Source of the DNA: Mesostigma viride
Lineage: Eukaryota; Streptophyta; Mesostigmatophyceae; Mesostigmatales; Mesostigmataceae
Reading direction: 5' to 3'
Assembly (NCBI GenBank): GCA_009746045.1
Contig: RPFO01001885.1
Coordinates: forward strand, 217,657-281,656
Length of the DNA stretch: 64,000 bases
In this document: piece after piece, positions 1 through 8,344 of the stretch
Layout: every line of letters starts with the position of its first letter
Numbering within the stretch: the stretch's first letter is position 1
Position numbers and translations under genes: made by a program
The notes under the pieces: model-generated
Told to the model about the DNA's origin: nothing
The model's database searches: none
Seen by the model: only the letters and a program-made list of their open reading frames with translations

Positions 1-1160
1 AGTCGTTGTTGGGGCAGTTGTGCCGTGCGTGCCCTCGTTGGAAGCACCTCAGGCACCTTATGGACCCCCCAGGGTTGCCAGGCTGGTTGTTGTTGTGTTG
101 TTGTTGTTGTTGTTTCCCTGCTGGGACCGGTTCTGGCCCTGCTGGGACCTGTTGTTGTTGTTGTTTTGGCCCTGTTGGGACCTGTTGTTATTGTTGCCCT
201 GCTGGGACCTGTTGTTGTTGTTGTTGTTGTTGTTGTTGGGGTTGCCATGCAGGGGCACACGGTGCCACGTGTTGCCACGCCCCTGAGAGCCACTGCCCCC
301 TTGGTGGGAGGACTTGTGGGTCTTGGGTGCCCCCCCTGGCTGGCCTGCCCCTTGCGTTTGTGGCCTTGGACACCCTGGACCTTGGGGTCCTGGGCCTGGT
401 TGTTGCCAGTACCCAGGGGGTCCACTGCCTCCTCGATATAGAGCATGGCAGCTCTGAAGTTGTCCCAGAGGGACTTGAGGCCTGTAAGCAGGGTAGCCAG
501 GACAGAAGGTTGCAAATTAGCTTTTGTTAGCCAGGTGTGGATGAGATACCTTGGTTGGAGCTTGAGAAGCTCAAGGTCTTTCTCAATCATTACCCTGTAT
601 GTTTTTGCATCCCCAGAGAGGTTATTCTTGTTCACCTTATATGCAGCAAGCCAGTTGAAACGTTCTACTGCTTCCATGTGGTTATTGGTAAGCACTAGCT
701 GTTTCAGATCAGTGATAAAGGTAGGCCACTGTTCAATGGCTGCTTCAGGTGTCAGGGTACGTTCCTGATAGGTTTGAATCAATGCTCTGATTGCAGGAGA
801 TGATTGATGGAATGTGGAGGAGGCCCTGAGAGCCTTAAACTGATGTCTAAGGTTAAGACCTTCCATCCCATACTCCAAAGCAAAAACAAATTGCTTAGCT
901 TGTTCAACAGTGTGACCCTCAGGCAAGCCAGCAATATTGATTTTGGATTCCTTTTTATGAGGGTTAAACACACCTGTGAGAGGGGGGTTGGCCCTCAAGA
1001 AGCTGTCGGTTGCTTGTTGCAGGCGGGTGGGGTCCAGGTTGATGGTCCCCCGCTCATACCGCGACATCAGGGCGCGCAGGCCCTCGACAGTTTGCAGCTG
1101 GTTAGCTGTTAACTGCTGATCTTGCAACGAGGCCAGCTGGGCCTGGAGAATGGCGAGCTG
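1..1160 (-). CDS. Retrotransposon Gag, C-terminal part (capsid-like region, low-complexity tract, CCHC zinc knuckle), frameshifted
   Basis: On the minus strand the frame LEQLAILQAQLASLQ is open from about 1160 down through 445 and reads as a helical Gag-like region. It is followed by a basic, Pro/Thr-rich stretch and then by a (TTG)n-type microsatellite (about 80-240) that reads as poly-Asn, poly-Gln or poly-Thr in the three minus frames. At 58-16 a different minus frame encodes CLRCFQRGHARHNC, a CX2CX4HX4C nucleic-acid-binding zinc knuckle typical of Gag. The knuckle is out of frame with the upstream region, so there is at least one frameshift in the microsatellite. A second lies near 1310-1330. 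Gag would coat the retrotransposon RNA. The gene continues off the left edge, so pol is not seen. Gag identity rests on the zinc knuckle and architecture, not on a recognised capsid signature. Confidence 0.55.
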
Positions 1161-2689
1161 TTCCAGGACATCCCCGCTCCTTGGGGGGGCCTCAGCAGGC
1201 CTGTTGGGTGCCTGTGGCACCTCTGCACCTCCCCCCAGGGCCTCCTGGGGTCCTGGCCACCCCCCCTGGTTTGGGAGGGGGCCCCAACCCACAGGGCGAA
1301 CCTGGGGTGGTGGGGGAGGGGGAGGGGGGTCATGGTGGCCCTGGGGGAGCCCGGGGGTGTCCGGGTAACCCCACTGGGTCCAGCCCCATCGGTGGAGGGG
1401 CGGGCAGGGGTGTCTGCCTCTGCTCTCCTCCTGGCCTCCTCCCGCATGAGACGCTTCATCTCCTTGCGTACCTCATGCTCCCGGAGGGCTGCCTGAAAAG
1501 CAGCCTCATCCTCGGGTATGTCAGGGAGTGGTTCTCCCATGATCATAGCAGGCCGGACTGGACAGTCCGCCTCTTTGCCCTTCCTCGCGCCCAGGGCCAG
1601 CAGTCCCTCCTTGTACTGCAGGGGTTGGGGGGGAGAGGGTTTCTTGCTGGTGGTTTCCAGCGGGGGGGCTTCTTCAGCTACCACCCCATGTTTGGCCAAG
1701 ATGGCCTCCGTGACCCTGGCTTGGGTGATGGAGGACATGGTTTTAAAGTGTGCTGACCGAGCAAGCTCGGCCAGGTCTTGACTGTCCGCATAGTGCATGG
1801 GATAGTCAGCATTTTTTAAGAGGTCACGTAACCGCTGGGTGGCCTCGCGGTACGCGTCCGCCATCGCCTGGTGGGTAGCCAGGCGACGGGCGGCTTCCTC
1901 TTCATATTCTTGCCGCTTAGCGGCGAGCCGAAAAGCCGCCTCTCGGCGGACCTCTCGGTCCCGCTGCCGCTCTCGGCGTTCTTCATTTGCCACCAGCGCG
2001 GCCTGCTCGACCGCCAGGAGCGCTGGGGTAAGATTGATCTCAGTCTCCCCATCGGGGAGACTGGCAGTGTCGGATACCTCATCGTCGGACATTGGTTGTC
2101 CGGCGATGGGTTCCACAGGTTTTCGCACCACCCGTGCGAGTTTAATACTCTCCATGTCCTTCTTCTTGCGAAGAAGGGACGCAGAGGGTCGCCCAAACGT
2201 TAGCTCAATGTGGTTATGTCCCTGGGCGAAAGGGACATTAAGGTTTGATGTGGCGGGACGAAAGGTAATCGTCCCGTCCGGTGCCACCGAGGCCGTCTGA
2301 CGGGGCATACGCTCCCGAAGAGATGGCAACGTGGGGCCGGACTGTGGAGCCTCAGTGGGGTTTACCACCGAGGTCTCCGCAGCCATGGCCGCGCCAGCCG
2401 TGGTTGCGGCTGGGGCGGCCGCCGGAGTCGAGGGTAAGCCGGTCTCCCCGGGGGGAGCCGTCTCGGCCTCCGGCCTCGCAGGGGAGGGGGGTAGGTCGGT
2501 CGGCTTTGCAGCCGCCGTCCCCTCGTCCTGGCAACCATTGTGAGTCTTTTTGTTCTTTTTCTTTTTCTTGGAAATGGCCGCATCGCCAGCCGGCTTCTTG
2601 TTGTTGTCTCTGGGCATCCGCCGATCCTGCCCATCATCATCCTCGTTGTAGGAAAGCTTCTTAGCGACAGTCTTGTTCGTGATAGCCAT
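1109..2689 (-). CDS. Retrotransposon Gag-like N-terminal protein (Lys-rich start, coiled coil)
   Basis: The ATG at 2689 opens a 526-codon frame. Residues 1-60 are charged and Lys-rich (KKKKKNKK), residues 60-150 are Pro/Ala/Thr-rich, and about 220-310 form a strong Arg/Glu/Ala coiled coil. The last 90 or so residues are Pro/Arg/Trp-rich and look out of frame. Around the G/C runs at 1310-1330 the natural reading moves to another minus frame that continues the Gag to the left edge. The frame therefore probably marks the 5' half of one Gag gene interrupted by a homopolymer frameshift. Gene direction and the compact viral gene block to the right suggest that a retroelement lies next to, or inside, the viral element. 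An unrelated structural protein cannot be excluded for the N-terminus alone. Confidence 0.5.
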   Translation of the reverse strand: MAITNKTVAKKLSYNEDDDGQDRRMPRDNNKKPAGDAAISKKKKKNKKTHNGCQDEGTAAAKPTDLPPSPARPEAETAPPGETGLPSTPAAAPAATTAGAAMAAETSVVNPTEAPQSGPTLPSLRERMPRQTASVAPDGTITFRPATSNLNVPFAQGHNHIELTFGRPSASLLRKKKDMESIKLARVVRKPVEPIAGQPMSDDEVSDTASLPDGETEINLTPALLAVEQAALVANEERRERQRDREVRREAAFRLAAKRQEYEEEAARRLATHQAMADAYREATQRLRDLLKNADYPMHYADSQDLAELARSAHFKTMSSITQARVTEAILAKHGVVAEEAPPLETTSKKPSPPQPLQYKEGLLALGARKGKEADCPVRPAMIMGEPLPDIPEDEAAFQAALREHEVRKEMKRLMREEARRRAEADTPARPSTDGAGPSGVTRTPPGSPRATMTPLPLPHHPRFALWVGAPSQTRGGGQDPRRPWGEVQRCHRHPTGLLRPPQGAGMSWNSSPFSRPSWPRCKISS

Positions 2690-3070
2690 GGTAGCAAATA
2701 AAATTCAAGTTAGAATGCGGTGGGATATATTGCTTGAGAACACTGAAGGCTTGGAGCAATGAATTGCTTGGTTCATTAGAAAATAGGTTTACCCTTTATC
2801 AACGTTCCTCTCACCGGCTGCGCCGCCAGTGACCGTTGGGTGCAGACCGTTGGCCCGAGGCCGCACGATGACAGGTAGCTGCCTAGTCACTGCATCGTGC
2901 GATCACAAATCAATGCACGCTGCAGTACGGTCCCTATCTAGGATACTCTAGTACCGTCCAATGACAGGACACTACGTATACTGGGTACTGACATCTGTCA
3001 CGTACCTCAGTACCCAAAGTACCTATCTAGGGAAACGTATGCGACTCGACTAGCATCCCTATCTGCATAG
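2690..3070 (-). other. 5' leader / possible LTR of the minus-strand Gag element
   Basis: No gene is seen. On the minus strand the stretch has a TATAAATA motif (about 3088-3080) and short direct repeats such as CCTAGATAGG (near 3026 and 2940). Its position just upstream of the Gag ATG fits a 5' LTR plus leader. A second LTR, a primer-binding site and terminal TG/CA cannot be fixed inside the window. Confidence 0.3.
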
Positions 3071-3105
3071 CCCACGTGGTATTTATATTCACATACCAAC
3101 GTGGG
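3071..3105. terminator. Imperfect palindrome downstream of the 3116-3529 gene
   Basis: CCCACGTGGTAT and ATACCAACGTGGG are inverted around a 10-base AT-rich loop. The hairpin sits immediately after the stop codon of the minus-strand gene ending at 3116. Such hairpins often mark gene ends in compact viral genomes. Function is inferred. Confidence 0.35.
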
Positions 3106-3115
3106 TTTACAAGGC

Positions 3116-3529
3116 TTATTCATACGTTGTATTCACAATGCCTTTGAGACTTAGTCTACAGCAAAGCATGGAGACTAACTGGTAAGGTTCATTTAGAGTG
3201 AGATCGTCGACTAAAGTAGTCCCTGATTTAAAATAGGAATACCCATTCACGACGAGACTGTAAGCAAGTTCCGATGGGTCGCTTGCGGTCTCGTCGTCGT
3301 AATTGTCTCCGAGTCGCACATTTGTCGGCTGGCTCGGGTAGAAAATTTTGAATCCGTCGACAACGAGTGACTCATCGAATGGATGTGAAGTGCCAAGAAG
3401 TAACGTAACGCTAGCTTGAAGCCCATCTATGTCTGTTTCGATGTTAGAAACACGCTCCTCCATTTCAGGGTCGAGCGTTAACCCGGTGGCGAGATTGGTC
3501 GGTCTGCTCAATGTTGTTAGAACGACCAT
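3116..3529 (-). CDS. Hypothetical protein of the viral block, possible virion/fibre component
   Basis: A 137-residue frame starts with ATG at 3529, only 24 bases from the divergent ATG at 3554. Residues 18-45 form a short heptad-like helix (MEERVSNIETDIDGLQASV). The rest is beta-rich, with many Asp, Ser, Tyr and Val residues and no Lys/Arg clusters. A short coiled coil followed by a beta-rich domain is seen in small viral attachment or minor structural proteins, but I recognise no family. It ends at a palindrome. The divergent arrangement with the next gene suggests a shared 24-bp promoter region and supports membership of the viral block. Confidence 0.5.
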   Translation of the reverse strand: MVVLTTLSRPTNLATGLTLDPEMEERVSNIETDIDGLQASVTLLLGTSHPFDESLVVDGFKIFYPSQPTNVRLGDNYDDETASDPSELAYSLVVNGYSYFKSGTTLVDDLTLNEPYQLVSMLCCRLSLKGIVNTTYE

Positions 3530-3553
3530 TTATTATCTACCTAGAATATAAAC
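3530..3553. promoter_or_regulatory. 24-bp divergent promoter gap
   Basis: Two oppositely oriented ATGs are separated by 24 bases containing AGAATATAAA. This spacing is too small for two ordinary eukaryotic promoters and fits a dense viral gene layout. Transcription signals must overlap the coding sequence. Confidence 0.35.
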
Positions 3554-4081
3554 ATGGCCTCTGAGGCTTCAGAGACCCCAACGAGCTACCAAGACGAAAC
3601 CTTCGCCGAGACGCGGGAAGAGCAGGTTGACCTGGTCAAGACAATTCGAAAGGGACAACCGCTGAATGATGAACAGAAAAAAGCCCTTCGCGACAAAATG
3701 AGGGTTTACCAGCAACGCGCAAAAGCCGAGAGGGAGAAGAGACGAAACGAGGAAAAGGAGGCAGAGATAACGAAACGAAAGGTCCTTGCAAAGGAATTGG
3801 AGATTCAGCGGCAAAGGCTAGTCGAACTCGAGCTGCAAGAAGCCCGCAACAAATCGCGGATTGAACGCCTTCTCGCTGAAGATTCAGTCGCCTCAACCCC
3901 CGCCGACACGCCAAAACCAAGACGGGGTCGAAAGCCCAAGGAGACAGAGCCGGACTCTCCGCCACCCCCGATCAAGACCCGACAGCTCCCACCTCCACCA
4001 CCGCCACCTGTCGCGATGACGCCATACGAGATGCGCATGGCCGCCATCCGCGCGTCTCTCCTTGCTAGTCTGGACGATTAA
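3554..4081 (+). CDS. Coiled-coil protein with AT-hook-like and proline-rich tail
   Basis: The 175-residue protein has an acidic N-terminus (1-30) and a long highly charged coiled coil (about 40-110, rich in Glu, Lys, Arg and Gln). An AT-hook-like cluster PRRGRKPKE lies near 127, followed by polyproline stretches and a short helix at the C-terminus. An AT hook would bind the minor groove of AT-rich DNA, and the coiled coil implies oligomerisation. The gene is 12 bases upstream of the packaging ATPase on the same strand, which suggests co-expression and a role around viral DNA, but no specific function can be assigned. Start is the ATG at 3554, the first in frame and adjacent to the divergent promoter gap. 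Confidence 0.65.
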   Translation: MASEASETPTSYQDETFAETREEQVDLVKTIRKGQPLNDEQKKALRDKMRVYQQRAKAEREKRRNEEKEAEITKRKVLAKELEIQRQRLVELELQEARNKSRIERLLAEDSVASTPADTPKPRRGRKPKETEPDSPPPPIKTRQLPPPPPPPVAMTPYEMRMAAIRASLLASLDD

Positions 4082-4093
4082 AATGTCTTCAGA

Positions 4094-4978
4094 ATGATAA
4101 TGGCTATCATCGAAGAGCGACGAATTCATTCACTTGAGAACAAAGACATCAAGCAACGATACGCCCCACAGCGTACTGCTCCACCGAATATGCCGAGTCT
4201 TCATTTCATCGCAAACTTCTGCGGAGCTCGACGGTCTGGGAAAACTACATCGGCAGTCAACATGGCGAAGGCTTACTTTGCTAAAAACTCATTCGACAAG
4301 CTGTACCTCATTTCAGGGAGTGCCCACACGGAGCCAAAATACAATGAGCTCCCGGAACCAGCTATGACGATGGAAGTCTACTCTAACCTGGCATTCGATG
4401 GGATGATAGATCATATAAAGTCTGACCTCCACGAATACGAGAGGTACAAGGACAATCTCAAGGTCTGGGAAACGTTCAAACGCGAATACGTGGATGGGAA
4501 AAAAAACGCAGAACTCATGGACCTCTCCATGTACCTACGCCTTGATGCAATGAACTGGGATAAACCTGCGACAAGGTTCGAGCACGGTCCTCCTTCGTCG
4601 CTCATTCTGATAGACGACATGCAAGGCAGTGCCCTCTATCAGAGCTCTAGCAAAAACGCTGTTGCGGCTTTCGCGTTCAAACACAGACACTTCCTCACGA
4701 GCATGATTTTCCTGACACAGGCGTACACAAGCGGTGGCGTACCACGAGCAGTGCGAGCGAATATATCGTTTCTTGCGCTGTTCAGAACGAAGGACCATCG
4801 AGCCGCGCGACAGATCGCGGAAGAGAGCGCGGGGGCTGTGGCGCCGGACGAGTTTCTCGCGCTATGGGACCACGCCGTCAAGGACGATCCTCACGACTTC
4901 TTCGCTGTCGACTTCGACCAGCGCGACCCGAAAAAAATGTTTCGTCGAAACTTCAATACATTTCTCTCGATAAAATAA
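4094..4978 (+). CDS. A32-like (FtsK-HerA family) genome-packaging ATPase
   Basis: The 294-residue length matches packaging ATPases of polinton-like and nucleocytoplasmic DNA viruses. Walker A is GARRSGKT at residues 44-51, Walker B is LILIDD at 170-175. It is followed by a sensor-like FLTQAY segment and a conserved Arg-containing block (about 215-245) in the positions expected for this family. The enzyme is known to couple ATP hydrolysis to pumping viral DNA into a preformed capsid. It lies between two AT-hook genes in a tight co-directional row. Unlike the primase-helicase downstream, this gene is intact, with no frameshift visible. Family assignment rests on motifs seen directly; the exact viral group is not resolved. 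Confidence 0.85.
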   Translation: MIMAIIEERRIHSLENKDIKQRYAPQRTAPPNMPSLHFIANFCGARRSGKTTSAVNMAKAYFAKNSFDKLYLISGSAHTEPKYNELPEPAMTMEVYSNLAFDGMIDHIKSDLHEYERYKDNLKVWETFKREYVDGKKNAELMDLSMYLRLDAMNWDKPATRFEHGPPSSLILIDDMQGSALYQSSSKNAVAAFAFKHRHFLTSMIFLTQAYTSGGVPRAVRANISFLALFRTKDHRAARQIAEESAGAVAPDEFLALWDHAVKDDPHDFFAVDFDQRDPKKMFRRNFNTFLSIK

Positions 4979-4999
4979 TTTTCTCTGAACATGATATAC
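4979..4999 (+). promoter_or_regulatory. Viral promoter-like motif upstream of the 5001 gene
   Basis: A T-rich stretch followed by CTGAACAT-N2-TATAC ends one base before the ATG at 5001. A near-identical arrangement (CTGAACAT-N4-TATAC) lies before the primase gene at 6757-6773. Two occurrences upstream of two genes of the block suggest a shared transcription signal. Confidence 0.45.
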
Positions 5000-5000
5000 T

Positions 5001-5495
5001 ATGGATATTCCGTCCATCAAACGATACGCAGGCGCCGAGAAGGAGTACGTGTTGGACACCCAAGCACTCCTCCGATATTGTTCGGGTTCTCGACTGGGGC
5101 AGAAAACTCTAGAACGTGTCGTCAGGATCCTTCAAGAAGCAGGCCACCACGACACGATTCCGTCCACCTGTCACGACATGAGCCCCGAAATCCGATTGGC
5201 CATCCTCGCCTTGGTGGGCGATCGCAGGCGTCCACGTGGGCGCTCACCCTCCAAAACGGAAAAACGACACGAACCGAAACGGCCTCGAGGGCGCCCAAGG
5301 ATCCACCCCGTAGGGTATAAAAAGCCTCGAGCCAAAAAATTGTCTCATGTTCAGTCATCAGATGACGGTGACCGTAGAGGAGCGTCGCGAGCAATGGCGA
5401 CGGGCCCAGGCGAAGAGGCGAGCAATCGCCCGCGACCAGACGAACTGCATCTCGGCGAAAAGCAAGGTCAAGAAGGGCGTCTGGAATCCCAGTGA
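5001..5495 (+). CDS. Small AT-hook protein
   Basis: The 164-residue frame has a helical N-terminal domain (1-75) that I do not recognise. It is followed by a basic tail with a near-canonical AT hook KRPRGRPR (around residues 93-100), which should bind AT-rich DNA. It begins 22 bases after the ATPase stop and one base after a promoter-like motif. The last 50 codons overlap the start of the recombinase frame by about 150 bases, so the true C-terminus may be shorter or one overlapping reading may be spurious. The basic, Pro-poor region before residue 120 is the most gene-like. Confidence 0.55.
   Translation: MDIPSIKRYAGAEKEYVLDTQALLRYCSGSRLGQKTLERVVRILQEAGHHDTIPSTCHDMSPEIRLAILALVGDRRRPRGRSPSKTEKRHEPKRPRGRPRIHPVGYKKPRAKKLSHVQSSDDGDRRGASRAMATGPGEEASNRPRPDELHLGEKQGQEGRLESQ
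5316..5323 (+). promoter_or_regulatory. TATA box for the recombinase gene
   Basis: TATAAAAA lies 23 bases upstream of the ATG at 5347, inside the 3' part of the preceding gene. Its spacing would place a transcription start very near the start codon. Confidence 0.4.
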
Positions 5496-6609
5496 TCGAT
5501 GGATCGCAAATAACCCCGAGTGTGCGGAAAAAATCGGCTTGCAGGCGACCTCTCCACCCTCGCCGGAGCCACCGCACCACGAGGAATCGCCTGCGCGAGC
5601 TGGAGGAGGGCGGTACTGGACCTTCGACGAGGCCGTCGCCGCAGCGGAAGCGCGACCAGAGCAGCACGAGCGTGGCAGGCCATCGAAGGAGCGCGGGGCG
5701 ACTCGCAAGACCGCTTTGGGATACATTGGCAGGATGCGGGTCCTGCTCGACAAACTGGGGTGCTCGCAGTACGAGTCCGTTGATTGCCTTGCCGACACAG
5801 CTCGTGTTCTTCGCGTGGTGCACGAGACATCAGAACCCAAGCGCAAGACCCAGCACTCGAAGGACGACGCCTGGAGGGAGAATGAGAAGCAGCTCCTCGG
5901 GGTCATCAACGGCGTGAACCGAATGATGCCGCCCGAGAAGAGGCTCCCAAGTCACGTTACGGACGCGTACACTGCTCGCGTCAGGGAGCTGAAGGTTGGT
6001 GACCTGGACAGACGGTTTGACCGTGCCGAGAACAAGCCGCTGAGGTACACGTACGAACAGCTCCAGAAGATCGCCAAAGCAGAGTACGAAGCCGATCCCA
6101 CGTCCGACGCCGCGCTCATGGGCTTGATCTATCTCTCGGGTGAAGATCTACCACCGACGCGTTACAATCACGACCAGATGCGCATCGTCGACTCGGTCGC
6201 TGAGCTAGGACCGCACGAGAACGGCTACATCCCGAGCGAGAGGAGATTCTACATCCAGAATTTCAAAACGCAGCACAGCATGCCAGTTTATGACGTCGTC
6301 ATCCCGAAGAAGTACGGAAAGCTCATCAAAGCGTTAGATGCCCGTGCTAAGGCTGGACAGAAATTCCTTTTCGAATCAGAGCCTGGCATTCCGATCAAAC
6401 ACGAGCTCTACAGCGCCCGTTACAACCGGATTTACGGAGGCATCGACGCCACGCGACAAGCATACATCACTCGTTTCCTGAAGGGCGCTTCATTTAAGAA
6501 ACGTAAATGGGCTGGCGACATGATGGGCCATGACGTACTGACAGGAGCCGTTTACGAGAGGCAGGGTGGCGAGACTGGCGGACGTCGGCTGAGGCCGAGG
6601 AAAAGGTAG
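5347..6609 (+). CDS. Tyrosine recombinase (integrase)
   Basis: The 420-residue protein has an Arg-rich N-terminus, an Asp/Glu-rich helical core-binding region (about 90-230) and a C-terminal catalytic domain. Candidate catalytic residues are Arg272 in PPTRYNHD, Lys307, Arg370 in GIDATRQAY, His395 in MMGHD and the nucleophile Tyr403, eight residues later. The usual first His of the HxxR box appears to be Asp367, a tolerated variation in some members. These enzymes cut and rejoin DNA through a 3'-phosphotyrosine link and would integrate the viral genome. A TATA box lies 23 bases upstream of the chosen ATG; Met6 is an alternative start. The frame is intact. Remote cellular Crypton-type recombinases are an alternative origin, but the viral neighbours argue against it. 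Confidence 0.75.
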   Translation: MFSHQMTVTVEERREQWRRAQAKRRAIARDQTNCISAKSKVKKGVWNPSDRWIANNPECAEKIGLQATSPPSPEPPHHEESPARAGGGRYWTFDEAVAAAEARPEQHERGRPSKERGATRKTALGYIGRMRVLLDKLGCSQYESVDCLADTARVLRVVHETSEPKRKTQHSKDDAWRENEKQLLGVINGVNRMMPPEKRLPSHVTDAYTARVRELKVGDLDRRFDRAENKPLRYTYEQLQKIAKAEYEADPTSDAALMGLIYLSGEDLPPTRYNHDQMRIVDSVAELGPHENGYIPSERRFYIQNFKTQHSMPVYDVVIPKKYGKLIKALDARAKAGQKFLFESEPGIPIKHELYSARYNRIYGGIDATRQAYITRFLKGASFKKRKWAGDMMGHDVLTGAVYERQGGETGGRRLRPRKR

Positions 6610-6784
6610 ATAGTTTCCCGTGGGAAATTTTCATGAATGTCGAAAAGGGTATTCTAAACTGCATGCATTATACAGGGAATATAAAAGTTCCATGGGAACA
6701 TTTTTATCGAGGGTCGAGGTTCGAGGGGTTATTCTTTAATCGAAACTTTTTTTTTTCTGAACATACGGTATACAACCTTCCAGA
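6610..6784. promoter_or_regulatory. Intergenic region with palindromes before the primase gene
   Basis: TTTCCCGTGGGAAA (6614-6627) and GTTCCATGGGAAC (6687-6699) are palindromic. The CTGAACAT/TATAC promoter-like motif lies at 6757-6773. The first palindrome follows the recombinase stop by a few bases and may be a gene-end hairpin. A replication-origin role is possible because an origin-binding helicase is encoded just downstream. Confidence 0.35.
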
Positions 6785-8344
6785 ATGGTCTCGAACCTCA
6801 ACCTGCATGACGACACGGTCGCCCGACACGACGTAACCGACAAGCCGACACGATTCGATTCCTCGTGGGAGATCTCCCACGGGAATAAAGGCGGACTCTC
6901 CCACGACAATCCACACTCTTGCGCTCACACAACCTCTAAGATGTCGACCGCCGCGGAATTTGTTCCTCTGTGGTTCGCGTCGAAAGATACGCCTTTCTTT
7001 GCTCGGACGCCAGGGGTGATGTACTCGTACGAAGAGGAAAAACCCCAAGACGCTTCGGAGGCGTATGGTCGCTCTCGTGGGATGAAGTACATCATGGCGC
7101 TGAACACGTACAAAAAAACGAACATGTATGCCGCTTTCGGGTGCAGGGAGGACTTGATCAAGACCCACGCGGAGTTATCAACAAGCGATCCGCATTTGCT
7201 AGAAATTCTATCCCCCGACGTGAGCGTCGTCCCATATTTCGATTTTGACTGGGAAACGGAAGAACCCATCGACTACCAGCTGGAGAAGTACGCAAAAGCG
7301 GCCATATCCATGTTCTTCAACGACGTGTACGAGATAAATGTCGAGGAAGAGCGAGATATGCGGGTCCTTATTGGCCATCGCGTCAGGAGCGGCATTTTCA
7401 AGAACTCTGTTCATGTCACGGTGCCGACGATCTACATCCCGACAATGGAGGATCGTGTCAAGATGGGAGAGCTTTTTCAGTCGTTTCTTCTTCAGTGCGC
7501 GATGGATTTATCTTCAGGATATCAGTCTGAGGTGTGCCAGAGACTCGTCAAGTCCCAGCACTCGAAAGAGGATTGGGAGGACATGCACGCGAACGGGAAC
7601 CCGATTGTGGAGAAAACAACTGGCGTTTGGGCGCCTAAACACGACATCAAGTTTTGCTACGATAGAATGATCTATTCGAGGTACCGGGCCTTTCGCATGA
7701 TAGGGATGAAGAAGCGCGGAGACAGCGGCGAGGACGCGTACCTCCGCCCAGTCCCAGGGGGTAGTTCCGACGTCGGCGAATATTTGGTGACTGTCTTCAA
7801 CGAAGAGGGACTGACCCGGCTCCCCCATGTCGATGATGCGGAACTATCCGAAACGAGCCATACAGTGTTTCGAGGGTATGGGAAGACTATCCAACCACCT
7901 CAGGGCCTGGACATCTCGCCATCCATCGAAGCAATGAAAAAGTTTTCGCCTGGATGCAAGTTTATGCGCACAACCTGTAAAGAATCCGATCGAGGTGTCG
8001 CAACGTTCGTCAAGTACTCCGTCGACTCTGTGGATCCGTTATGCAGGATCTGCCTCAAGATACACGACAACAACGGGCCTTATAACCTGCTACTCCCTAA
8101 TGGCGCTGTACAGTACAGATGCCACCAGGACTCACAGCACCGATTCATCGAGATCTCCCCGCCCGTGATGAAGCTCGCGGACTCGGACAAAGTGCCGTTC
8201 ACTCACACGTACTCGTCCGAGAAAATCAGGCCTTTCAGCTGGGATGCGCTTTTAGAGGCCCGCACAAGAGCACCATCCTCGTCCAGTCCAACTGCGGGAC
8301 AGGTAAATCTGAGAGGATTCGTGAACTCGTCAACGAGGCGGTGA
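6785..8344 (+). CDS. Archaeo-eukaryotic primase (herpesvirus UL52-like), N-terminal part of a primase-helicase
   Basis: The frame encodes 519 residues. An AEP-type catalytic signature YFDFDWE is at 151-157 (Asp153 and Asp155 as metal ligands), followed by SVH at 208-210 and an Arg-rich YSRYRAFR block near 297-304. A zinc-ribbon-like set (Cys420, Cys423, Cys446, His447) lies near the end, as in UL52-type primases. The protein would make RNA primers for viral DNA replication. The ATG at 6785 follows the promoter-like motif closely; Met53 (6941) is an alternative and probably better start, because residues 1-52 look unstructured. Near 8250-8262 the sequence passes into the helicase in another frame, so primase and helicase were probably one polypeptide split by a frameshift. 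The last 28 or so residues of this frame are then spurious. Confidence 0.7.
   Translation: MVSNLNLHDDTVARHDVTDKPTRFDSSWEISHGNKGGLSHDNPHSCAHTTSKMSTAAEFVPLWFASKDTPFFARTPGVMYSYEEEKPQDASEAYGRSRGMKYIMALNTYKKTNMYAAFGCREDLIKTHAELSTSDPHLLEILSPDVSVVPYFDFDWETEEPIDYQLEKYAKAAISMFFNDVYEINVEEERDMRVLIGHRVRSGIFKNSVHVTVPTIYIPTMEDRVKMGELFQSFLLQCAMDLSSGYQSEVCQRLVKSQHSKEDWEDMHANGNPIVEKTTGVWAPKHDIKFCYDRMIYSRYRAFRMIGMKKRGDSGEDAYLRPVPGGSSDVGEYLVTVFNEEGLTRLPHVDDAELSETSHTVFRGYGKTIQPPQGLDISPSIEAMKKFSPGCKFMRTTCKESDRGVATFVKYSVDSVDPLCRICLKIHDNNGPYNLLLPNGAVQYRCHQDSQHRFIEISPPVMKLADSDKVPFTHTYSSEKIRPFSWDALLEARTRAPSSSSPTAGQVNLRGFVNSSTRR

Noticed and set aside
58-258. Poly-Asn protein on the minus strand
   Set aside because: It is one of three readings of a (TTG)n microsatellite inside Gag. 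The frame is not continuous with the Gag domains on both sides.
8119-8250. Start of a separate helicase gene at the ATG 8119
   Set aside because: This part overlaps the conserved zinc-ribbon end of the primase in another frame and has no helicase motif. A primase-helicase fusion with a frameshift explains it better.
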